Assembly: GCF_006175995.1 (NCBI RefSeq)
Contig: NZ_VDMB01000002.1
Coordinates: forward strand, 205,090 to 269,089
Source of the DNA: Desulfobotulus mexicanus
GTDB taxonomy: Bacteria > Desulfobacterota > Desulfobacteria > Desulfobacterales > ASO4-4
Direction: 5' to 3'
DNA length: 64,000 nt
The notes beneath the pieces were generated by a model. That model saw only the letters and a list, made by a program, of their open reading frames with translations. It made no database searches and was not told the DNA's origin. Positions within the stretch are counted from its first letter, which is position 1. Each line of letters opens with the position of its first letter. The translations under genes were made by a program, and so were the position numbers. Positions 18,587 through 29,409 of this stretch are shown piece by piece.

Positions 18587-21500
18587 TTAGTCCTTTAATT
18601 CCCGCCGTTTCAGTATCTCTTCCACAATCCTGTCTGCGGTTAAACCGAAAAGCTCTTCCGTTGCAAAGAGATCCAGATATTCATCCTTCCATGGAACGGA
18701 GTATTCGTTGACATTGTTTCGGATACGGTCCAGTTTGCCTCCCAGAGCTTTCATCCGGGCAAAGAGGGGGACCTCGCTGTGGAAATCCACATCCAGTGAT
18801 AAAAGGTATTCAAGGAGTCTCGGACCTTCTGTATTTCCTGAAAAGGCAGGTATTATAAGAATTCTGCGTCCGTCTTTTTTTCCCTGACCGATAAAAACGT
18901 TGCCTTCCTGCACTATAATGCGCTTGCTTCCCCGCAGGACAGGATCTTTTTCTGTCCGTGAAGACATCCCGGAGAGGGAGCCTGTTTTCTGAATCAGGGA
19001 GATGCTGGTGTGACTGTTGACGTCTCCCAGAAGATTCAGGCCTTCCACTTTGTACAGAAATGCACCGTTGACCGCAGAAATAACTCCCTGAAGATTCCTC
19101 AGAACAAGAATATTTCGGCTGCTTAGCTGGGATACGTGGATTTCATGTTTTTCCAGTGCTTCAAAGAGGATACCCTCAGCTTTTTCCTTAATGCGACTGG
19201 TGCCTACTGTCACGGTTTTTGCCTGATGCTTAATGGCATCCACAGGCCGGGAAAGAAGATTGATGGCTTTTCCCATTTTTTCAAAAAAACGGTTTAAAAT
19301 ACCCTGTATGCTTTCACCCTTCCCGAAGTCCATTTCAATATCGCTGACTGGAAGACGACCGGAGAGGTATTTGGTCAGAAGCAGCAGATCCGTGGCATCC
19401 TTTGCATCCATCAGCGAGTGCAGTGGACCTTCGGAAAGACTTTTTCTGAAAAGGACTCCGAAAAGTGCCATTTCTTCACGGAAGCGTTTTTCCAGAACAA
19501 TTTCATGGATGTCCATACCCTTTTTCGAAAAGCCCTGAACGGTTTCCATTATTGTACGGCGCTCTTCATAGAAAAAACGGGAGCCCTCATGGATGGCAAG
19601 GGCTGCATGATATCCCCATATATGACCGGCAAGGGTGGTGAGCAGGGGAGCCAGATGTTCTGGCAGATCCGGTACGGGAATGATCTGGGAGGCATAGGGA
19701 TCAAAACGGTGATCTCCTTCGGATACCACCACCACTGGAAGGGCCTTGTGGGCATGGAAAATGGCTGTATCCTTGATTATGTCTCCGATGACGGAAGGCC
19801 TTGTTCCGGCTGCACAGACAAAGATCAGTGGTTCTGCGGAAAGGTCAATATGTTTTTTGTCTTCCACATAGTCCGATGAAATTGTTCGGTAACAGAGTTC
19901 ACTGAGCTTGATGCGGATCTCATCTGCAGCATTCTTGTTGGGACCAGAGCCTACCGTGGCCCAGTAAAGCCTTGTAACGGCAAGTTCCTTTGCACCCTTT
20001 CCTATACTTTCTTTAATGGAAAGAACCTTTTCCATTTTTTCCGGTACAGCAAGTAGTTCTCTGATTTCTGTGCTGATGAAATCCGGACGTCTTTTTCCCG
20101 TAATCTGAGTGATCTGGAGACCCAGCAGTGCCCCTGCCACCACTTGAGAATAAAAGGCTTTTGTGGAAGCCACGGACATTTCAATATCCCGGCCTGAGCT
20201 TGTGTAAAGCACGCCTTCAACCTTGAAGGTGAGATCTGAATCCCTGCGGTTGACGATACCGATGGTTCTGGCACCACGGCTGCGGACCATGTCCACGCTG
20301 CGGTTGGTATCCGTGGTGGTTCCGGACTGGCTGATGGCCACCACAAGGGCGTCTGCCATGGTTTCCGGTCCGTCTGAATCTTCCAGAAAAAAGCCGCTGA
20401 GTTCTGATGCCTTGAGGGCCTGTACCTGTATGGCAGGATCATTTAGATAATGGCGCAGCAGGTCAGCAGAAGTCTGGGCAGCAATGGATGCCGTGCCCTG
20501 TCCGATAAAGAATATTCTCCGGATCTGATCTTCCTTAAGTGCCTGCTGCAGTGGCAGGGGGATGGCATTTTCCTCAAGGTTTACCGTATAGCCCCCCGTT
20601 TCTGCATCTTCCAGATGAAAGCGTCCCTGCAAAGTTCTTGCAACGGATCTGGGAGATTCACTGATTTCCTTTATAAAATAATGGGGAAAATGCTGGCGGT
20701 CGATATCCCTTGATGTAATGGCCGTTTCCCTGAGATCTTCTTCACTGATTTTTACGGGTGTGCCATCGTAATAAAAGGCATGGATATCCTGCAAAGGATC
20801 TTTCGGGTTTTCATCAAGAATAAAAACCTGTCCCTGAACAGGGCCATGGATACCTTCTGCAATTTTTTCCCCTTCAATTTTTATATACCGGGGAGTGCTT
20901 TCCACAAAACCGTAAACCTCAGAGGCTGCAATATAGCCGTCCTTTCCTATGCCAACAAAAATGGCCTGGCCGGAGCCTTTCTGTGCGAGAAAAAGTTTGT
21001 CAGGGGCCAGATCCGTCTGCATCCAGATGGCATGGGAACCCTCAAAATCCGATACGGCACAGCGGAAGGCTTCTTCAATGCTTTTTCCTTCCCTGAGATA
21101 ATGTTCTATCTGCAAAGGAATGATTTTTGTATCCGTGGATATTTCACCGGGAATAAAATCCCAACGGTTTTCATATTGTTTTTTAAGCTCAAGGTAATTA
21201 TCGATATCACCGTTCAGCGCCACCTGGATGATTCCGGTGCGGATATTTCCCGGATCTCCTGTCTGGTTGTCTACGGGGTGGCAGTTGGGTACGGATATTT
21301 CACCCACCGAAGCCCATCGGGTATGGGCAGCTACGGAAAAGTGGAGACGGGGAAGACAGCTGATCAGGTGAAGGAGAGGGTCGTTTTTGATCTGGCTCCT
21401 CAGGAAATTACCGTTATCTCCCAAAGATCCGATTTCAGCAGCAATTTTGTAGGTGAAGGAGAGGCTGACATTGTGCTGTTTTTTAAGGATCTGATGCTGC

Positions 21501-22327
21501 ACGGCAATTGACTGATTGACAAGCACCCTCGGATTGCTGCGTTCTGCAAGCTGTTCAGTAAGTCCCTCTTCTTCCACCATCTTCTGATATTTTTTAAAAG
21601 CACTGGGTGACAGGGTAAAAAAAATGGAAATTCCGGCAGAATCCCTGCCCCGTACTTCAAGGATTTCAATACTGTTTAAAACCGTATTGGTTCTGTGGAA
21701 GACGGAAATGGCAGATTCCGATGGCTGCATGGAATAATTGCCGCAAAGAAGTTTTATCTTGTCCATGTTGTTTAGAAAATCCCTGGAAAGATGCCAGTGG
21801 ATATCCTGTATTTTTTCAAGGCGGTCTGTGAGTTCCGCCAGAAGCTCTCTGGAAAGCATGGCCTGTTTTTCCATAAGGGCAGCTTTCTGATCCATAATCC
21901 GTTCAGATATTTTTTTTGCCAGATCTGAAAATTTGTTCCGGATTTCATGATTATTAAAAAGGGCAGTCATGGCAGCTTCACTTCGAAGATCTTCGATCTT
22001 TGAAGATAGTATTTCCATATTCTTTTTTCCGCCCAGAAAGGAGGCTTCCATGTCTTCAGCCTTCAGGCTGCGGATGTCGCTCTGGATGATTTCTTTGAAC
22101 GCATCGTTTAATTCAGGTGAGATATGATCAAAGGTGAGATCCTCTTTGTTTTTTTTGAAGGCCATCAGCCCGGCAAGGCCACAGGCAAGGGAGCTTGGAT
22201 ATAAGGGGAAAAATACCAGGGAACCTTCCGGGACGGAAGAAAGGCTGCGGCCGAAGAATATTTTTTTTAAAGGGGGCAGAAGGCGGTTTTCGGAAGACTG
22301 TCCGGAGAAAAAACTGGAAAGAAGCAT
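18587..22327 (-). CDS. oversized GlmS-like protein: class II amidotransferase plus two SIS domains plus long C-terminal extension
   Basis: 1246 aa, twice the length of GlmS (about 610). The first part has class II glutamine-amidotransferase features: CGLAGLMAFK at Cys 49, then a coiled insertion of about 150 residues, RGRDSAGISI, HTRWASVGEISVPNCHP and LNGDIDNY. Two sugar-isomerase domains follow: SQSGTTTDTNRS near the middle and TVGSGPNKNAADEIRIKLSE later. About 300 residues after that are unrecognised. The Cys is not at the N-terminus: no start codon directly precedes it, so a propeptide would have to be removed, or the site is inactive. A TATAAT-like box sits 3 bases before this ATG, which makes the exact start uncertain. 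Confidence 0.78.
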   Translation of the reverse strand: MLLSSFFSGQSSENRLLPPLKKIFFGRSLSSVPEGSLVFFPLYPSSLACGLAGLMAFKKNKEDLTFDHISPELNDAFKEIIQSDIRSLKAEDMEASFLGGKKNMEILSSKIEDLRSEAAMTALFNNHEIRNKFSDLAKKISERIMDQKAALMEKQAMLSRELLAELTDRLEKIQDIHWHLSRDFLNNMDKIKLLCGNYSMQPSESAISVFHRTNTVLNSIEILEVRGRDSAGISIFFTLSPSAFKKYQKMVEEEGLTEQLAERSNPRVLVNQSIAVQHQILKKQHNVSLSFTYKIAAEIGSLGDNGNFLRSQIKNDPLLHLISCLPRLHFSVAAHTRWASVGEISVPNCHPVDNQTGDPGNIRTGIIQVALNGDIDNYLELKKQYENRWDFIPGEISTDTKIIPLQIEHYLREGKSIEEAFRCAVSDFEGSHAIWMQTDLAPDKLFLAQKGSGQAIFVGIGKDGYIAASEVYGFVESTPRYIKIEGEKIAEGIHGPVQGQVFILDENPKDPLQDIHAFYYDGTPVKISEEDLRETAITSRDIDRQHFPHYFIKEISESPRSVARTLQGRFHLEDAETGGYTVNLEENAIPLPLQQALKEDQIRRIFFIGQGTASIAAQTSADLLRHYLNDPAIQVQALKASELSGFFLEDSDGPETMADALVVAISQSGTTTDTNRSVDMVRSRGARTIGIVNRRDSDLTFKVEGVLYTSSGRDIEMSVASTKAFYSQVVAGALLGLQITQITGKRRPDFISTEIRELLAVPEKMEKVLSIKESIGKGAKELAVTRLYWATVGSGPNKNAADEIRIKLSELCYRTISSDYVEDKKHIDLSAEPLIFVCAAGTRPSVIGDIIKDTAIFHAHKALPVVVVSEGDHRFDPYASQIIPVPDLPEHLAPLLTTLAGHIWGYHAALAIHEGSRFFYEERRTIMETVQGFSKKGMDIHEIVLEKRFREEMALFGVLFRKSLSEGPLHSLMDAKDATDLLLLTKYLSGRLPVSDIEMDFGKGESIQGILNRFFEKMGKAINLLSRPVDAIKHQAKTVTVGTSRIKEKAEGILFEALEKHEIHVSQLSSRNILVLRNLQGVISAVNGAFLYKVEGLNLLGDVNSHTSISLIQKTGSLSGMSSRTEKDPVLRGSKRIIVQEGNVFIGQGKKDGRRILIIPAFSGNTEGPRLLEYLLSLDVDFHSEVPLFARMKALGGKLDRIRNNVNEYSVPWKDEYLDLFATEELFGLTADRIVEEILKRRELKD

Positions 22328-22466
22328 ATATTATACCTTAATGAAAGGGTGATAGATGTAAGGGATTTGTTTTTTTGTTAGCATGAGAAAATGGTAGTAA
22401 AACATTATGTCAGTTATACAAAATAATAAAAATTACACAGAAACAGCACAGATGTCAAAAAGCCCC

Positions 22467-22643
22467 GTAATTATTCAGCACAATTTATTTCGAATTACCA
22501 ATGCTGTCATTGCAGCAGCTTCGTACTGTTGCAAGGCTCCGAGGCTATTTGAAAGTGACATTGCAATCGTTTCGGATCAGAGCTTTGAAGGCCTGTGCAT
22601 CTGTCTTGCAGGTATGATATGGAAAACTGTGCTGAACAGTTAC
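22467..22643 (+). repeat. foldback intergenic repeat, short form (copy 4)
   Basis: Ends GTAATTATTCAGCACA and TGTGCTGAACAGTTAC are 16-base imperfect inverted repeats. The inside shares TGACATTGCAATCGTTTCGGAT and TGTGCATCTGTCTTGCAGGTATG with copy 3, and carries CAGAGCTTTGAAGGCC as in copy 2. It lies between the GlmS-like gene and kdnB, both on the minus strand. Confidence 0.88.
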
Positions 22644-22698
22644 AAAGCCCCTGCAATTTTGCTGGGGCTTTGGAAAAAATCAAAATTTATTTTGGGGC

Positions 22699-23796
<1,098 letters not shown>

Positions 23797-24987
23797 TCAG
23801 ATCAGGGCAAAGGCTTTTTCGATGCCCTGTATGCGGGTTTCAAGATCTTTTTGTGTCCATCCCAGACGGATCTGCATGGATAGTGTTCGGGACATGATGG
23901 CATCGGATACGGGATGGGAAAGTCCTGTATAATCGGGTGTATCATGGCGCAGCTCCAGGGGCAGGGGAGCAAGGCTTTCCATCTTTCTGATATGTTCCCA
24001 TTTTTTTATATAGTGCCAGTTGTTGTCATACCAGTAGAAAACGCCATCCACACCATGGGCTGGCAGGGCTTTGGCAAGGGCCCGTGCTTTATCTTCCGTT
24101 TCCATGAAAAAACTTAAATGGGTGGCAGAATCTCCGGAAGGATCAGGGATTTCCCGAAAACGTACACCTTTGTGTGCTGCAAGGGCTTCTTTAAGTATGC
24201 CCTTATTTTTGCGCTGGGTGGCAAGAATGGTGTCCAGCTTTCTTAACTGGGCAAGTCCTACGGCGGCATTCATCTCATTGGTACGGAAATTGAGACCGAT
24301 GAAGGGATGGCCTTCGGCACCCCTGTCCTGCCCCACATGGTCATGGCCGTGGTCGGAGAAGGCCTGGGCCTTAAAATAGAGATCCGCATCATCGGTGATC
24401 AGCCCGCCACCCTCGCCGCAGGTGATGGTTTTGACATAGTCAAAGGAAAAACAGCCCATACGGCCAAAACGGCCCAGTGCTTTACCCTTAAAAGTGGCTC
24501 CCACGGCCTGGCAGGCATCTTCCAGAAGCAGCAGTCCTTTTTCTCTGCAAAGGGTTTCCAGAGAATCAATGCGGGCCATGGAACCGCACATGTGTACGGG
24601 CATGATGGCTTTGGTTCTTTTGGTGATGGCTTTTTCCGCGGCCTTCGGGCAGAGGCAGAGGGTTTCATCAATATCTGCAAATACAGGTGCAGCACCTGCA
24701 GCAAGAACGGCTTCCACCGTTGCCACAAAGGTGAAGGTGGGTACAATTACCTCATCCCCTGCACCCACGCCGCAGCTGGCCAGCATGACCTGAAGTGCGG
24801 CCGTCCCGCTGGAAACCAGATGCGCATGGCCGGCACCAAGACGTTTTGCAAGTTCTGCTTCAAAATCCCTTGCCTTGAAAATTCCTCTGCGGGGCCCGTC
24901 AAAATTGTAACGCATAAGAACACCGGTATCGAGGACTTCCTGTACTTCCCTGCGTTCTTCTTCTCCGAAAATTTCAAAACCCGGCAT
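23797..24987 (-). CDS. kdnA: 8-amino-3,8-dideoxy-manno-octulosonate transaminase
   Basis: 396-aa DegT/DnrJ/EryC1 aminotransferase. PLP features: HLVSSGTAALQVML, PTFTFVATVEAVLAAGA, EDACQAVGATFKGK and the Schiff-base Lys in FSFDYVKTITCGEGG; GLNFRTNEMNAAVGLAQL follows. With the adjacent oxidase it should convert 8-oxo-Kdo to 8-amino-Kdo, using glutamate as donor by family habit. AGGAGATAAAGT precedes the ATG. The pair sits behind a 70-base gap that holds a possible TGCTAAAAT extended -10 on the same strand. Confidence 0.9.
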   Translation of the reverse strand: MPGFEIFGEEERREVQEVLDTGVLMRYNFDGPRRGIFKARDFEAELAKRLGAGHAHLVSSGTAALQVMLASCGVGAGDEVIVPTFTFVATVEAVLAAGAAPVFADIDETLCLCPKAAEKAITKRTKAIMPVHMCGSMARIDSLETLCREKGLLLLEDACQAVGATFKGKALGRFGRMGCFSFDYVKTITCGEGGGLITDDADLYFKAQAFSDHGHDHVGQDRGAEGHPFIGLNFRTNEMNAAVGLAQLRKLDTILATQRKNKGILKEALAAHKGVRFREIPDPSGDSATHLSFFMETEDKARALAKALPAHGVDGVFYWYDNNWHYIKKWEHIRKMESLAPLPLELRHDTPDYTGLSHPVSDAIMSRTLSMQIRLGWTQKDLETRIQGIEKAFALI

Positions 24988-25057
24988 ACTTTATCTCCTC
25001 AGGAAAATTTATATTTTAGCAAAGTCGGTCGGTATCACGAACAAAAGGTCTTTATAT

Positions 25058-26464
25058 TTATGATTCTTCAGTTTTGGCTGGAAGACGCCTTGGATCAAAC
25101 CAGAAGGAAAGGATGTCCTTTGTATACTCTCCTGCCCGCCTGCCTATATAGGCACCATGGCCTACCATGACGGAAACAGCGATGCTCCGTCCGTCGGGAT
25201 GTATTCCGTATCCCACAAACCAGTCATAGCGGATATCCCTGCTGCGGTTGGATATGGAGCCGGTTTTACCGCCTATGCGCAAAGGACCAAGAATACGGTC
25301 CCTTTGATGGCCCCGGAAAATACGGCTGGAGGTACCCGATGTGACGGTTCGTTCCATGAGCACCTGCATGGCTTCGGCAGTCTCTTTTCTGATTGCCTGT
25401 CGTCCAGGATCTTTTGATCCCTGATACCTGATACTCTGATCTGAGTCCATGATTTTTTCTACAATATGGGGAGAGGGAAGGATACCGTCTGCTATAATGG
25501 CAGAGGCTATGGAAGCTCCGTGTATGGGAGAAATGAGGGTTCTTCTGTTGAACCCGGAGGCAATTTCAGCCCAGCTGTAGGGGGTGTCACTGAAGACAAT
25601 TTCACTGGCAGGGGCAGGCAAGGTACCTTCCGGAGGCCGTCCGTCAAAGCCGAAACGTTCGGCATAAAGGGAAAGGCCCGGTTTCTGGAGATCATGGTAG
25701 CCAAGTTTTCCGAAAACAGGATTGATGCTTCTTGCAAAGGCATCCTTCAGGGATATCTGATTGGTATAACGATGCCTTTGCTGGCTCATCTGTTTTTTGT
25801 ATAGGGTATACATTTCTCCGTTGAAAAAAAGGGGACTGTCCGGTTTCAGGCCATGCTTTTCCATGGCTGCGGCTGCGGCAACAATTTTAAATATGCTGGC
25901 TGCTGGATGGACCGTAAAGGCCACACTTGGGTCTCCACCCTGCACATGGGCCTTTGTTCCTGCAAGTCCTTTGATTTTTCCAGTGTACGGTTCCATGACT
26001 ACAATGGAAAGGAGTTCCGGCATACCCCGTCCGGCAATCTCAGCCCGTAACACGTAGCTCAGCAGTCTGCTTTGCAGCTCATCATCCAGGGTGCTTATGG
26101 CAGTAAAGGGTTGCCCATGGATATGAAAGGGTATGGTATCTTTTACCAGAGATTCCGGTGGTACTTCCTTTAAGGCCAGGTGAATAAGCCTGTCAGTCAG
26201 AACATCCGGTGTCCTGGGTTTTTCCATGGCGGTTTCTGCTTTTTCCTCCTGCTGTTCTTCCTTCTTGGATGAAAAAGGGAAAAAAAAGAAGAGGCAACCA
26301 GCCAGAAGAAACAGTACAAAATAAGGTAGCAGGCGACTCCGGAATCTCGCAGGTTTTTTGAATTTTCCTGTCCGGGGTTTTTCTGTCCGGGATTTTCCGG
26401 TTTTGCGCTGGATGCGTTCCGCCTGCCCTTTGCGCCATGAGGGTTCCGGTCTATAAACATGCAT
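25058..26464 (-). CDS. membrane-anchored penicillin-binding protein (transpeptidase domain only)
   Basis: 468 aa. A very basic N-terminal tail (residues 1-45) is followed by one membrane segment (about 46-66), then a Glu/Lys-rich linker and a transpeptidase domain. The serine motifs are complete: ASIFK (SxxK), SIN (SxN) and KTGSI (KTG). Length and the single domain suggest a small class B-type PBP or a D,D-transpeptidase-like protein without a glycosyltransferase or dimerisation domain. It starts 17 bases after metG ends, so it is probably in the same transcript, and is followed by kdnA. Confidence 0.87.
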   Translation of the reverse strand: MHVYRPEPSWRKGQAERIQRKTGKSRTEKPRTGKFKKPARFRSRLLPYFVLFLLAGCLFFFFPFSSKKEEQQEEKAETAMEKPRTPDVLTDRLIHLALKEVPPESLVKDTIPFHIHGQPFTAISTLDDELQSRLLSYVLRAEIAGRGMPELLSIVVMEPYTGKIKGLAGTKAHVQGGDPSVAFTVHPAASIFKIVAAAAAMEKHGLKPDSPLFFNGEMYTLYKKQMSQQRHRYTNQISLKDAFARSINPVFGKLGYHDLQKPGLSLYAERFGFDGRPPEGTLPAPASEIVFSDTPYSWAEIASGFNRRTLISPIHGASIASAIIADGILPSPHIVEKIMDSDQSIRYQGSKDPGRQAIRKETAEAMQVLMERTVTSGTSSRIFRGHQRDRILGPLRIGGKTGSISNRSRDIRYDWFVGYGIHPDGRSIAVSVMVGHGAYIGRRAGEYTKDILSFWFDPRRLPAKTEES

Positions 26465-26480
26465 AGGTATGACAATCCAC

Positions 26481-28412
26481 TTACTTTACGATACTTCCAG
26501 CCTGTACAGGCCTGTCAAAGCTTGCCAGACAGAGACCGTTCTCTCCGTTGGCTGCGATAATCATCCCTTCGGATCTTACCCCCATGAGCTTGGCGGGTTT
26601 GAGGTTGGCAACAAGGGTGACCTGAAGACCGATGAGAGATTCGGGACTGTAGTCCTGGGCAATACCGGCAACGACCTGACGTACTTCCTCGCCAAGGCTG
26701 ACCTGAAGTTTAAGCAGCTTATCGGATTTTTTAATGGTTTCAGCACTGACAATATGTCCTACACGGAGATCCAGGCGTGCCACATCCTCTATGCTGATGG
26801 CGGGCTTGGCATCCTTGAGGCCCTTGGGTGCGGGAGGGGGGGCAGCAGCCGTATCTGTTTCAGTTTTTGTTTCAATGCGGGGGAAAAGACGTATGGCCTT
26901 GGGTAGCGTATGCCCCGATGGCAGACTGCCCCATTTTTTAAGGCTTTCCAGACTTACTGCCTGGCAGTCTTCAAGCCCCGGATCAAGTCCCAGATGCTGC
27001 TGCATTTTTACTGCTGTTTCAGGCATGACTGGTGATATGAGGCCGGTAACTATGCGCAGGCCTTCCAGCATATTGTATATGACCGTATCCAGCTCTGGCT
27101 GCTGTCCGTTTTTATGAAGTTCCCAGGGTGCCGTGGTATCAATATATTTGTTGAGTTGGCCGATGAAGGCCCACACGGCCATTAGTGCCTTGTGGAAGGC
27201 CATTAAAGGCATCTGTTCTTCAAAAATCTCTGTAGCCTGCACTGCCCCTGCATGCAGTCCGAAATCCATGGATGAGGTTTTTGACCCATGGGGAGAAGGA
27301 ACTTTTCCGCCATAGTATTTATGGGTCATGGCAATGACACGGCTGAAGAGATTACCGATGTCATTGGCAAGGTCCGCATTGATCCTTGTGACAAGGGCTT
27401 CCTCGGAAAAAGAGGCGTCCAGCCCGAAGACCATTTCCCGCATTAGAAAATATCTGAAGGCGTCGGAACCGTAAGTGTTCTTCATGGCGAGGGGGTCCAC
27501 CACATTGCCAAGGCTTTTGGACATTTTGGTTTCTGAGATATTCCAGTATCCGTGTACATTGAGATGGGTGTAGACGGCAATTCCCGCAGCTTTCAGCATG
27601 GTGGGCCAGTAGATGCCGTGGGGTTTGATGATGTCCTTTGCTACAATATGCTGGGCTGCTGGCCAGAAGGTACTGAATTTTTCACCATCAGGGTACCCCA
27701 GTGCAGACACATAGTTAGTAAGGGCATCAAACCATACATAGGTGACAAAACGATTATCAAAGGGCAGGGGAATTCCCCACTGCAGGCGGGAAACTGGCCT
27801 TGAAATGCAGAGATCTTCGAGGGGCTCCCGCAGAAAGGCCAGAATTTCATTCCTGTAACGTTCAGGACGGATGAAGTCATGGTTTTTCTGAATGTACTCA
27901 ACCAGCCATTCCTGATAACGTCCCATGCGGAAAAAATAGTTGGCTTCCTGAATTTTTTCAGGCTCCGTAAGGTGGTCCGGGCATTTGCCGTCCACCAGCT
28001 CTTTTTCCGTATAGAAACGCTCACATCCATAGCAGTAAAGTCCTTCATACTCACTGAAATAAATGTCTCCGGCATCATAAATTTTCTGCAGAAGATACTG
28101 TACTACCTTTATGTGTTCAGGATCCGTGGTGCGGATGAACTGGTCATGGGTGATGGAAAGTTCAGGCCAGAGATTTCTGAATTCAGCACTTATGGCATCA
28201 ACATAGGTGCGGGGACTTTTGTCTTCTTTGGCAGCAGCCTTTACGATTTTGTCTCCGTGTTCGTCCGTACCCGTAAGAAAATAAGTGTTTTTTCCCTGCA
28301 TACGTGCAAAGCGGGCAGCCACGTCAGCAGCAATGGTGGTATAGGCATGACCCAGATGGGGTCTGGCATTTACGTAATAAATGGGGGTGGTGATGTAAAA
28401 AACCTCAGACAT
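26481..28412 (-). CDS. metG: methionyl-tRNA synthetase
   Basis: About 643 aa. HIGH motif: ARPHLGHAYTT; KMSKS motif: ETKMSKSLGN. Zinc-knuckle region CYGCERFYTEKELVDGKCPDH keeps at least three Cys. The C-terminal 105 residues form a tRNA-binding (EMAP/Trbp111-like) domain: LDLRVGHIVSAE, VAGIAQDYSPESLIG, NLKPAKLMGVRSEGM. The start ATG 28412 gives the family N-terminus SEVFYITTPIYYVN with AGGGA upstream; 28442 is in frame but unlikely. It forms a block with ricT and holB, a widespread gene order. Confidence 0.96.
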   Translation of the reverse strand: MSEVFYITTPIYYVNARPHLGHAYTTIAADVAARFARMQGKNTYFLTGTDEHGDKIVKAAAKEDKSPRTYVDAISAEFRNLWPELSITHDQFIRTTDPEHIKVVQYLLQKIYDAGDIYFSEYEGLYCYGCERFYTEKELVDGKCPDHLTEPEKIQEANYFFRMGRYQEWLVEYIQKNHDFIRPERYRNEILAFLREPLEDLCISRPVSRLQWGIPLPFDNRFVTYVWFDALTNYVSALGYPDGEKFSTFWPAAQHIVAKDIIKPHGIYWPTMLKAAGIAVYTHLNVHGYWNISETKMSKSLGNVVDPLAMKNTYGSDAFRYFLMREMVFGLDASFSEEALVTRINADLANDIGNLFSRVIAMTHKYYGGKVPSPHGSKTSSMDFGLHAGAVQATEIFEEQMPLMAFHKALMAVWAFIGQLNKYIDTTAPWELHKNGQQPELDTVIYNMLEGLRIVTGLISPVMPETAVKMQQHLGLDPGLEDCQAVSLESLKKWGSLPSGHTLPKAIRLFPRIETKTETDTAAAPPPAPKGLKDAKPAISIEDVARLDLRVGHIVSAETIKKSDKLLKLQVSLGEEVRQVVAGIAQDYSPESLIGLQVTLVANLKPAKLMGVRSEGMIIAANGENGLCLASFDRPVQAGSIVK

Positions 28413-28482
28413 GATATCTGTTCCCTGAAAGTTGCAATCCATACCGCCTGATCAAAGCAGGGTATGGCCTTTTGGTTTATAT

Positions 28483-29307
28483 TCAGTTGTCTCCATCGGC
28501 CGGTAGTGCGCTATGGAGGGATATTTCCTCTGCGCTGAACTCAAGTTCAAGACCATCTTCCATACGTACTGAGATGCGGTTGGCTATGACATTTTGCCGG
28601 GTTATGCGCCCCTTTCCCTTAGGCGTACTGACCAGCTTGCCGATTTTGGGAATACCGCTTTTCAAATCCCTGTAAGTACTGTTTTCATAGGTCAGGCAGC
28701 ACATGAGACGGCCGCAGAGTCCGGATATTTTGGTAGGGTTCAGGGACAGTCCCTGTTCCTTTGCCATGCGTATGGAAACTGGCTCAAATTTTTCTATAAA
28801 GGCACTGCAGCAGGTCTGGCGACCACAGCGGCCAACTCCGCCACACATTTTTGCCTGATGCCTGATTCCCACCTGGCGCATTTCAATGCGTACCCGGAAT
28901 TCCTTTACCAGATTTTTAACCAGCTGCCGGAAATCCACCCTTCCTTCGGATGTAAAGAAAAAAGTAAGCTTGGATGCGTCAAAGGTACTTTCCACGGAAA
29001 AAAGATTCATGGAAAGATTCAGGGTTTCCACTTCCTGTTTGCAGAACTGGTGGGCAGCCTCTTCAACTTTCTGGTTTTCTTCCACACGGAGAAAATCGCT
29101 GGCATCCGCAAGGCGGAGGACGTTTTTCAGAGTCTGACCCGTATGGGGTTTTTCCTGCTGGCGAATGGGGGTGGTCAGGGTGGCAAAGCCAAGGCCCTGT
29201 TCCGTCTCCACGATCACTGCATCGCCAAGGGAAATATCCAGATCACCTGCATTGAAATCATAGATTTTGCCTGCGGATTTAAATCGTACACCTGCAATTC
29301 GGATCAT
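28483..29307 (-). CDS. ricT: RicT/YaaT-like PSP1-domain protein
   Basis: 274 aa with the PSP1 C-terminal domain. The cysteine motif GRCGRQTCCSAFI and the later SGLCGRLMCCLTYE are characteristic. In Bacillus RicT is part of the Fe-S-containing Ric complex that stimulates RNase Y; in Desulfobacterota the role is unknown. The gene lies between holB and metG, as in many genomes, which supports the call. The protein is cytoplasmic. Confidence 0.88.
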   Translation of the reverse strand: MIRIAGVRFKSAGKIYDFNAGDLDISLGDAVIVETEQGLGFATLTTPIRQQEKPHTGQTLKNVLRLADASDFLRVEENQKVEEAAHQFCKQEVETLNLSMNLFSVESTFDASKLTFFFTSEGRVDFRQLVKNLVKEFRVRIEMRQVGIRHQAKMCGGVGRCGRQTCCSAFIEKFEPVSIRMAKEQGLSLNPTKISGLCGRLMCCLTYENSTYRDLKSGIPKIGKLVSTPKGKGRITRQNVIANRISVRMEDGLELEFSAEEISLHSALPADGDN

Positions 29308-29409
29308 AATACTCCCAAAAAAACGGACCGCCGATTCCAGGACTCCTGATACCGGCGGTCGGCCTTGTTTCAGATCGATAAGGATCAGGCCCTATGCAGC
29401 AGGGCAGCG

